In this document: positions 6,674-11,812 of the stretch, piece after piece
Layout: each line of letters begins with the position of its first letter
How positions within the stretch are numbered: the first letter of the stretch is position 1
From: an uncultured Collinsella sp.
Lineage (GTDB): Bacteria; Actinomycetota; Coriobacteriia; Coriobacteriales; Coriobacteriaceae
Length of the DNA: 12,951 nucleotides
Direction: 5' to 3'
Assembly: GCA_900544205.1 (NCBI GenBank)
Contig: UQUG01000054.1
Span: 1-12,951 of the forward strand
Translations under genes and position numbers: made by a program
Notes under the pieces: model-generated
Databases searched by the model: none
What the model was told of the DNA's origin: nothing
Seen by the model: only the letters and a program-made list of their open reading frames with translations

Positions 6674-7699
6674 TTAAGCAACGAACTTCTCGAAGTACTT
6701 GATGGTGCGGACCATCTGAGAGGTGTAAGAGTTCTCGTTGTCGTACCAAGAGGTGACCTGAACGAGGGTCTGGCCGTTGCCGAGGTCAGAGCACATGGTC
6801 TGAGTGGCGTCGAAGATGGAGCCGTGGGTCTCGCCGATGATGTCGGTGGAGACGATGTCGTCCTCGTTGTAACCGAAGGTCTCGGAGATGGTGGCAGCGT
6901 AGGCCTTCATAGCGGCGTTAACCTCGTCGACGGTGACCTTCTTGTCAACGACAGCGTAGAGGTTGGTGATAGAGCCGGTCGGCGTCGGGACGCGCTGGGC
7001 GGCACCGATGAGCTTACCGTTGAGCTCGGGGAGAACCAGGCCGATAGCCTTGGCAGCACCGGTGGTGTTGGGGACGATGTTGACGGCGCAGGCGCGGCTA
7101 CGACGCTTGTTGCCCTTGCGCTGCGGGCCGTCGAGCGGCATCTGGTCGCCGGTCCAGGCGTGAATGGTGGTCATGATGCCGGACACGATGGGAGCGAAGT
7201 CGTTCAGACCCTTGGCCATCGGGGCGAGGCAGTTGGTGGTGCAGGAAGCAGCGGAGATGATGTTGTCCTCAGCGGTCAGCGTCTCATGGTTGACGTTGTA
7301 CACGATGGTGGGCAGATCGCTGCCGGCCGGAGCGGAGATGACGACCTTCTTGGCGCCAGCGTTGATGTGGGCCTGAGCCTTAGCCTTGCTGGTGTAGAAG
7401 CCGGTGCACTCGAGAACGACGTCGACGTCGAGGTCGCCCCAAGGCAGGTTGTTGGCGTCGGCCTCCTTGTAGATCTTGATCTCCTTGCCGTCAACGGTGA
7501 TGGAATCCTCGCCAGCAACGACCTCGTGATCGCGAGCGTAGTTGCCCTGCGTGGAGTCGTACTTCAGCAGGTAAGCGAGCATATCGGGAGAGGTGAGGTC
7601 GTTGATAGCGACGATCTCGGAGCCCTCATGACCGAACATCTGACGGAAAGCCAGACGACCGATGCGACCGAAGCCGTTAATAGCAACCTTTACTGCCAT
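6674..7699 (-). CDS. gap: Glyceraldehyde-3-phosphate dehydrogenase, type I
   Basis: A 341-residue cytoplasmic enzyme that oxidises and phosphorylates glyceraldehyde 3-phosphate to 1,3-bisphosphoglycerate. The Rossmann start is AINGFGRIGR (6-15). Asp34 in AINDLT points to NAD+ rather than NADP+ as cofactor. The active-site run SAASCTTNCLAP has the nucleophile Cys153, and His180 (TTIHAWTGDQ) is the base. NIVPNTTGAAKAIG (207-220), RVPTPTGS (236-243) and the C-terminal WYDNENSY are all as expected. The start at 7699 has GAAAGGAG 5 bases upstream; an in-frame extension of 34 basic codons to 7801 would run across the promoter region and is rejected. The gene forms its own transcription unit, with a promoter region upstream and a terminator downstream. 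Confidence 0.98.
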   Translation of the reverse strand: MAVKVAINGFGRIGRLAFRQMFGHEGSEIVAINDLTSPDMLAYLLKYDSTQGNYARDHEVVAGEDSITVDGKEIKIYKEADANNLPWGDLDVDVVLECTGFYTSKAKAQAHINAGAKKVVISAPAGSDLPTIVYNVNHETLTAEDNIISAASCTTNCLAPMAKGLNDFAPIVSGIMTTIHAWTGDQMPLDGPQRKGNKRRSRACAVNIVPNTTGAAKAIGLVLPELNGKLIGAAQRVPTPTGSITNLYAVVDKKVTVDEVNAAMKAYAATISETFGYNEDDIVSTDIIGETHGSIFDATQTMCSDLGNGQTLVQVTSWYDNENSYTSQMVRTIKYFEKFVA

Positions 7700-7716
7700 T
7701 GTGTCTCCTTTCGTAA

Positions 7717-7751
7717 GGCCCCCGCGAGCTACAGCGCCCGCCGTTGAGGCC
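7717..7751 (-). promoter_or_regulatory. Two-part stem-loop in the gap leader
   Basis: On the minus strand GGCCTC pairs with GGGGCC. After an asymmetric internal loop (AACG against G), GCGGGC pairs with GCTCGC around a GCTGTA loop; each stem has one wobble. It ends just before the GAAAGGAG ribosome site and would start about 14 bases into the transcript from the -10 at 7777-7772. No U-tract follows. An mRNA stability or translational role is inferred. Confidence 0.6.
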
Positions 7752-7771
7752 CACAAACTAACCACTCGCCT

Positions 7772-7800
7772 AATATACCTTTTTTTTGACTTGAATTTCA
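7772..7800 (-). promoter_or_regulatory. Candidate gap promoter
   Basis: The minus strand has TATATT (7777-7772), a 5-of-6 match to the -10 consensus. It is preceded by a run of eight A (complement of T at 7780-7787). The -35 position holds only a poor match (TGAAAT), so activation or an A-tract contribution may be needed. A second AT-rich element, TATATA near 7878-7873, could be a more distal promoter. The 193 bases between whiA and gap hold no gene and no clear whiA terminator. Confidence 0.5.
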
Positions 7801-7817
7801 CGAGAATGCTCGAAATT
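7794..7817. promoter_or_regulatory. Imperfect dyad over the gap -35 position
   Basis: AATTT-CA-CGAG, a four-base spacer, then CTCG-AAATT: nine complementary positions per arm with a two-base bulge in one arm. It covers the place where the -35 box of gap should be. A regulator bound here would block or replace the -35 contact. The regulator is unknown. Confidence 0.45.
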
Positions 7818-7833
7818 GAAAATCAAATTTACG

Positions 7834-7847
7834 TTAAAACGTTTTAA
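7834..7847. promoter_or_regulatory. Perfect 14-base palindrome upstream of gap
   Basis: TTAAAACGTTTTAA reads the same on both strands. A CG-centred palindrome with AAAC/GTTT flanks is the general shape of LacI/GalR-family operators. It lies about 57 bases upstream of the gap -10, further than a simple roadblock operator, and could serve an activator or a distal promoter. The strong AT bias of this gap raises the chance of coincidence. Confidence 0.4.
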
Positions 7848-7892
7848 AGAGTAAAACAGCAGTTCAATCCCTATATAAGCAGTTTCGCTCAA

Positions 7893-8822
7893 CTACCTGT
7901 TTGCTTCAATGAGCTTTTCAAGCCTCAAAACTCGATGGTAGAGGGCCGACTTCGACAAGGGAGGGTCAGCCATCTCCCCCAGATCGCGCAGTGACAGATC
8001 AGGATAGCGCTCGCGCAGGTCGCAAAAGACCGCCAAGGCGTCCGGAAGCGTGTCGCGCAAACCCCGCTGTTCGAGCTCATCGATCAACGCAAGCTGATGC
8101 TGGGCGGCACCCGCACTTCTGGTCTGATTGGCCAGCTCGGCATTCACGCGACGGTTTACGTCGTTCTTAACCAATTTGACCGCGCGCGCTTCCTCGATCT
8201 CGGCAACGCTGCGCTTGGCGCCGACCAGCTTTAGAAGCTGCTCGATCTCCTCGGCGCTCTTAATGTAGACGGCAAAGGATCCGCGCCGCGCGTTAACGCG
8301 CGCATGGACCCCAATCTGCTCCAATAGATCGCAAAGCCCCCGGGCATACTGCTCGCCCTGCACCGCAATCTCCAAATGAAAATCGCCGCGTGGATCGGCC
8401 ACGAAACCGCCGGCGATGAGCGCGCCGCGGATGTAGGCAAGCCTGCAGCAGGGACGGGCAACGATGTGCCGGGGAACACCAGCGACGAGCCCTCCCCTGC
8501 GGTCGAGAATGCCCAGCAGCACCAGAGCCTTGTCCAGGTCGGGCTGATCGGGCAGGGTAATGAGATAGTTACGGACCTTATGCAAGACCGATTTACGAAC
8601 GGTGAATTCCGTTTTGAGCTTAAGGATGCGATGCGTCAGTGTGATCATCGTGCGCGCGACGGCACCCGTCTCGGTCGCGACCGTCAAACGATACCGCCCG
8701 GAGCCGGCCAGCGAAAGTGTACCGCTCACACGCGTCAGGGCGGCAAGCGTCGACAAATCGCAGTATTCACATTCGGGTTCGCAGCGCGCGAGCTCGTCAC
8801 GCACCTCGGCGGTAAACGACAT
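7893..8822 (-). CDS. whiA: WhiA, sporulation/cell-division-type DNA-binding regulator
   Basis: A 309-residue DNA-binding protein. WhiA controls sporulation septation in Streptomyces and division and chromosome processes in non-sporulating Gram-positives. It joins a degenerate LAGLIDADG endonuclease-like fold to a helix-turn-helix. Here an N-terminal part starts SFTAEVRDELAR. CCRLAYIRGALIAGGFV (125-141) is the LAGLIDADG-like segment. The highly conserved stretch EARAVKLVKNDVNRRVNAE (211-229) leads into ANQTRSAGAAQ, and the C-terminal helix-turn-helix spans about 258-305 (SLRDLGEMADPPLSKSALYHRVLRLEKL). Length is normal. The ATG lies 6 bases after the rapZ stop, with an AGGT site inside the end of rapZ, so the pair is almost surely co-transcribed. 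What it regulates here cannot be read from the sequence. Confidence 0.97.
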   Translation of the reverse strand: MSFTAEVRDELARCEPECEYCDLSTLAALTRVSGTLSLAGSGRYRLTVATETGAVARTMITLTHRILKLKTEFTVRKSVLHKVRNYLITLPDQPDLDKALVLLGILDRRGGLVAGVPRHIVARPCCRLAYIRGALIAGGFVADPRGDFHLEIAVQGEQYARGLCDLLEQIGVHARVNARRGSFAVYIKSAEEIEQLLKLVGAKRSVAEIEEARAVKLVKNDVNRRVNAELANQTRSAGAAQHQLALIDELEQRGLRDTLPDALAVFCDLRERYPDLSLRDLGEMADPPLSKSALYHRVLRLEKLIEANR

Positions 8823-8828
8823 GCAGAC

Positions 8829-9749
8829 CTATGCTTTCGTGTTGGCGCGCGACAGGTCGCGATGGGAAATACTCACGTGATACTGGGCACCTTCTAAATA
8901 ACGTGCCGTGGCCTCGGCGATGGCAACGCTGCGGTGTTGACCGCCCGTGCAGCCGATGGCAATAGAAAGCTGTGGCTTGCCCTCCGCGATATAGCCGGGC
9001 ATGACCGTATCGAGCAGCTGCGTCCACGCCTTCCAGAACTCCTGGGTCTTGGGATGGTCCAGAACAAAGTCGGAGACTTTCTTATCGAGACCGGTCATGG
9101 TGCGCATCTCGGGATCGTAGAACGGATTGGGCAGGAAGCGGACGTCGATCATAATGTCCGCCTCGACGGGCATGCCGTGCTTAAAGCCAAACGAGAACAC
9201 GTGAACGTCCATGAGCTGCTGGTCGGACAGCTCGGAGAACGCCATGCGCAATTTGTTGCGCAGGGCAGAGGTGCGCAGGCGGCTCGTGTCGATGATCATA
9301 TCGGCTCGATCGCGCACGCCCTGCAGCTGCAGGCGCTCGCGCTGAATCGCATCGGCCGTAGTCTCTCCCGGCTTGGCAATGGGGTGGCGGCGGCGGTTTT
9401 CGCTATAACGACGGATCAGCACCTCGTCAGAGGCCTCGAGAAACACGATGTCACAGCTCATCTCGCGCTCCTCGAGCGCGGCAACGGCATCGAGCAGCTC
9501 ATCGAACAAACCCTGGCTGCGCAGGTCGCAGGTGACGGCAAGATGCCTGCCCACGCCCGTATTGATGCCGACGAGTTCGGCAAGCTGGGCGATCAGACGC
9601 GGAGGCAAGTTGTCGATGCAAAAGTAGCCCATGTCCTCAAACACATGCATGGCCTGCGTTCGGCCCGATCCGGACATTCCGGTGATGATGACGATATCGG
9701 GGATGCGCTCCGAGCGCTCCGCCGCATCCATGGCATCTCCCTTTTGCAT
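8829..9749 (-). CDS. rapZ: RapZ/YvcJ-family P-loop nucleotide-binding protein
   Basis: A 306-residue protein of the RapZ family (YvcJ in Bacillus). In E. coli it is an RNase E adaptor that governs the GlmZ small RNA and glucosamine-6-phosphate synthase. In Gram-positives it binds and hydrolyses nucleotide, with a less clear role. A Walker A motif GMSGSGRT is at 24-31, followed by GYFCIDNLPP (41-50). The CDIVFLEA strand (99-106) leads to RRYSENRRRHP. The C-terminal domain has VFSFGFKHG (184-192), DVRFLPNPF (202-210) and GCTGGQHRSV (266-275), all diagnostic. Length matches the family (about 285-295, plus a short N-terminal tail). The start at 9749 has AGGAGG 5 bases upstream; ATG at 9731 is a weaker alternative. 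That ribosome site abuts a terminator-like hairpin. yvcK, usually next to rapZ, is absent. Confidence 0.96.
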   Translation of the reverse strand: MQKGDAMDAAERSERIPDIVIITGMSGSGRTQAMHVFEDMGYFCIDNLPPRLIAQLAELVGINTGVGRHLAVTCDLRSQGLFDELLDAVAALEEREMSCDIVFLEASDEVLIRRYSENRRRHPIAKPGETTADAIQRERLQLQGVRDRADMIIDTSRLRTSALRNKLRMAFSELSDQQLMDVHVFSFGFKHGMPVEADIMIDVRFLPNPFYDPEMRTMTGLDKKVSDFVLDHPKTQEFWKAWTQLLDTVMPGYIAEGKPQLSIAIGCTGGQHRSVAIAEATARYLEGAQYHVSISHRDLSRANTKA

Positions 9750-9760
9750 GTGTGCCTCCT

Positions 9761-9796
9761 AAAACAAGCGCGGGACCCGGCCAGCGGATCCCGCGC
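9761..9796 (-). terminator. Terminator-like hairpin fused to the rapZ ribosome binding site
   Basis: On the minus strand GCGCGGGATCCG pairs with CGGGTCCCGCGC, twelve pairs with one wobble, around a CTGGC loop. TTGTTTT follows. It lies 51 bases past the nanE stop and has the full form of an intrinsic terminator. The AGGAGG of rapZ (9760-9755) begins on the very next base, so every rapZ mRNA starting upstream must carry or read through the hairpin. Confidence 0.8.
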
Positions 9797-9814
9797 GATC
9801 AATTGCCTTTATTG

Positions 9815-9820
9815 AGTATA
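9815..9820 (-). promoter_or_regulatory. Candidate rapZ -10 element
   Basis: TATACT on the minus strand matches the -10 consensus at 5 of 6 positions and lies between the nanE stop and the hairpin. No -35 is recognisable at 16-18 bases. A start near 9808 would place the hairpin about 12 bases into the rapZ mRNA. Confidence 0.35.
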
Positions 9821-9847
9821 CCGCCCCAAGCGGATACGAGGCCTGTC

Positions 9848-10534
9848 TTACGCCTCAAGCGCAGCCTTGAACCAACTTGTAATACTCGTGGGGTGCGTAA
9901 TGGCAGTGCCTACGACAACTGCCCAGGCGCCCGCATCGATCGCGGCGCGGGCCTCCTCGGGCGTGTGCACGCGGCCCTCGCAGATGATGGGAAGACCGGG
10001 GAATTCCTCGGTCGCCTGACGCAGGAGCGGCAGATCAGGGCCATCGGCCATGGTGCAGTCGATGGCGGCGACACCGTGAGAAAGCGTAGTGGATACCAGG
10101 TCAAAGCCCATATCAACCGCACGGCGAATGTCCTCGATGGTGGCACAATCCGCCATCAGGAGCACGCCCTCCTCGTGCAGCGGACGGAAGGTGTCCTCGA
10201 CGGTCTTGCCATCGGGACGTGGGCGATCAGTGGCATCAATTGCCACGATGTCGGCACCGGCGGCAACGCAGGCGCGAGCATGACGCAGCGTCGGCGTGAT
10301 GTAGACGCCCTCGTGCCCATCCTTCCACAGGCCGATAACAGGAACCTCACAGCGACCCTTAATGGCGGCAATGTCGGCAAGGCCTTGGCAGCGAATGGCG
10401 GCGGCGCCGCCAAGCTCGCAGGCGCGAGACATTTGAGCCATGGTCTCGGGCGTACGAAGCGGCTCGCCCATATAGGCCTGAACGCTCACGACGAGCTTGC
10501 CCTTCAGGGACTGGATCAAAGGATCAACGGTCAT
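9848..10534 (-). CDS. nanE: N-acetylmannosamine-6-phosphate 2-epimerase
   Basis: A 228-residue cytoplasmic TIM-barrel enzyme that converts ManNAc-6-P to GlcNAc-6-P, linking sialic acid breakdown to amino sugar metabolism. Family marks are LVVSVQA..GEPL (14-25), AIRCQG (46-51), PVIGLWK with the likely catalytic Lys71, and ITPT (79-82). They continue with AGADIVAIDAT.RPRP (92-107), LLMADCAT (125-132), the catalytic-region CEGR (185-188) and AVVVGTAITHP (205-215). Length equals E. coli NanE (229). The ATG at 10534 has AAAGG about 11 bases upstream. A GTG at 10573 is in frame, but it lies inside a large inverted repeat and would add 13 residues of no family similarity. The gene follows the ROK kinase at a distance of 140 bases and is the last of the sialic acid block. 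Confidence 0.96.
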   Translation of the reverse strand: MTVDPLIQSLKGKLVVSVQAYMGEPLRTPETMAQMSRACELGGAAAIRCQGLADIAAIKGRCEVPVIGLWKDGHEGVYITPTLRHARACVAAGADIVAIDATDRPRPDGKTVEDTFRPLHEEGVLLMADCATIEDIRRAVDMGFDLVSTTLSHGVAAIDCTMADGPDLPLLRQATEEFPGLPIICEGRVHTPEEARAAIDAGAWAVVVGTAITHPTSITSWFKAALEA

Positions 10535-10559
10535 GTTCGACTCAACCTTTCTCAAAACA

Positions 10560-10657
10560 GCCTTCTGAGACACCGCACCTTGACGTTCAAACCGTCGCTC
10601 GCGTACCGAACTACGCTTCGCTCCTCTTTCACGTCAATCTGCGGCACCTCAGAAGGC
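10560..10657. repeat. 98-base symmetric imperfect inverted repeat between the ROK kinase gene and nanE
   Basis: The two 27-base arms pair in blocks of 10 (GCCTTCTGAG/CTCAGAAGGC), 5 (CCGCA/TGCGG) and 7 (TTGACGT/ACGTCAA). The blocks are separated by symmetric mismatched loops of 3 and 2 bases. The 44-base centre holds a small nested hairpin, GCGTA-CCGAAC-TACGC (10601-10616). The element fills most of the 140-base gap and has no U-tract, so it is not a standard terminator. It could be a miniature mobile element, a structured leader of nanE or an RNase III site. The pairing is certain; the function is unknown. Confidence 0.85.
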
Positions 10658-10674
10658 CCACTTGGTAGTTATGT

Positions 10675-11640
10675 TTACTTCAACGACGCAAGAAGGTGTT
10701 CGGCGGCACCGATGAGCGGAGCATCGCCCTCCAGAGACCCGATGAGAATCGGCGTGTCTTGAAGCGGATCGAGCGCCTGGCTGGCATAGCCCTCGTGCAC
10801 CGAATCCTTCCACGTCTGCGAACGCCAATCGGGACCCTGGTGAATCACACCTCCCGAAAGCACGATAACCTCGGGATCCAAGATGTTGGCAAGCGAGCCC
10901 AAGCTGGCGCCCAGCGCAAAGCCGGCGTCATGGATGACCTCGGTCGCCTTTGCGTCGCCCGCACGGCACAGGTCGTTCACGTCGCGACCGACCGAAGGAC
11001 GGCTGGGGTCGACGCGGCCAAAGCGCTCATCGTACATACGACCAATGGAAGTGCCGGAAGCAACCGACTCAAGATGACCGGAACGTCCACAGGCGCAGGG
11101 AATGCCAGCGGCAGCCGAGCACTCGATGTGGCCCATATGACCGGCAGCACCATGGAAGCCCTGCATCACACGGCCGTTCTCGACATATGCGCCGCCGATG
11201 CCCGTGCCGATGCCCAAGCACAAAACGGAGAACTTGCCTTTGCCGACGCCCCAGTGGGCCTCGCCCAGAGCATGAGCCTGCACGTCGCCCACCACGGCAA
11301 CGGGGAGACCAAGGTCCTCGCGCAGACGCGGCCCCAACTGAACGCCGGACCAGCCGGGCATGATCTCGTTGGCATAGGCGATGGCGCCCGTCTTGGGATC
11401 GACGACGCCTGCGGCACCGATACCGACACCGAGGACCTCGACATCGGGATTCGCCTCAAGAGCGGCCTTGACGGACGCCTCGATACGCTGGAAGACAGCC
11501 TCGCCGCCCTCCTGGGCCTCAGTAGGAACCTCGGCCTCAAATACGGGATGGGGCACGCTGCCGTCAGCCGGATACTCCATAATGGCAGTCGCAATCTTGG
11601 TGCCGCCGATATCGACGGAGCAAACGTACTTGTTCTCCAT
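10675..11640 (-). CDS. nanK: ROK-family sugar kinase, probable N-acetylmannosamine kinase
   Basis: A 321-residue cytoplasmic sugar kinase that, by context, phosphorylates ManNAc to ManNAc-6-P. The phosphate loop DIGGTK is at 10-15, and Asp119 in VGDVQAHALGE is the expected catalytic base. GIGTGIGGA (143-151) is the second phosphate-binding run. The ROK signature region has AGHMGH (166-171), the NanK-like form of the usual AGExGH. The zinc site reads His171, Cys182, Cys184 and His189 (CACGRSGH), where most ROK proteins have a third cysteine. No helix-turn-helix precedes the kinase, so it is not a ROK repressor. The ATG at 11640 has AAGGAG 6 bases upstream; an ATG 9 codons earlier precedes that site and is rejected. 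It lies between nanA and nanE. Glucokinase is the main alternative; the symbol rests largely on context. Confidence 0.82.
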   Translation of the reverse strand: MENKYVCSVDIGGTKIATAIMEYPADGSVPHPVFEAEVPTEAQEGGEAVFQRIEASVKAALEANPDVEVLGVGIGAAGVVDPKTGAIAYANEIMPGWSGVQLGPRLREDLGLPVAVVGDVQAHALGEAHWGVGKGKFSVLCLGIGTGIGGAYVENGRVMQGFHGAAGHMGHIECSAAAGIPCACGRSGHLESVASGTSIGRMYDERFGRVDPSRPSVGRDVNDLCRAGDAKATEVIHDAGFALGASLGSLANILDPEVIVLSGGVIHQGPDWRSQTWKDSVHEGYASQALDPLQDTPILIGSLEGDAPLIGAAEHLLASLK

Positions 11641-11717
11641 GTCGCTCTCCTTAGGAGATAAAAACAACTACAGGAAATGCGCCGTCAGGCTAGCCGCCAC
11701 AGCGCGGTAAAGGTTTT

Positions 11718-11805
11718 CCAGGTGCCCGGGGTTGGGGTGAAAGTGGTCGGGCGTTGACCTAATGGGTCACGCCCGACCACTTGAGCCCCAAGATCGGGTG
11801 CCTGG
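11718..11805. repeat. 88-base nested inverted repeat between nanA and the ROK kinase gene
   Basis: A core hairpin (11741-11782) has an 18-pair stem, one bulged T and a TAATG loop; its arms begin AAGTGGTCGGGCGT. Outside it the arms pair again as TTGGGG/CCCCAA, CCCG/CGGG and CCAGG/CCTGG, separated by symmetric mismatched loops of 3, 3 and 2 bases. In all, 33 pairs form. It starts 7 bases past the nanA stop. On the minus strand only UUUC follows the core, so termination would be inefficient at best. Candidate roles are a partial terminator or attenuator, a 3' stabiliser of nanA mRNA, or a miniature repeat element. Confidence 0.9.
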
Positions 11806-11812
11806 GGAAGCT

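Noticed and set aside
7700..7801. 34-codon basic N-terminal extension of gap.
   Set aside because: It would be read from the promoter and leader region. The family begins at MAVKVAINGFG, which has a strong ribosome site.
10535..10573. GTG start for nanE 13 codons upstream.
   Set aside because: It lies in the arm of the inverted repeat. The family starts near the ATG at 10534, and the length from there equals known NanE.
10675..11640. ROK-family transcriptional repressor (NagC/XylR type).
   Set aside because: The protein starts directly with the DIGGTK phosphate loop. No N-terminal helix-turn-helix of about 70 residues is present, and the kinase motifs are intact.
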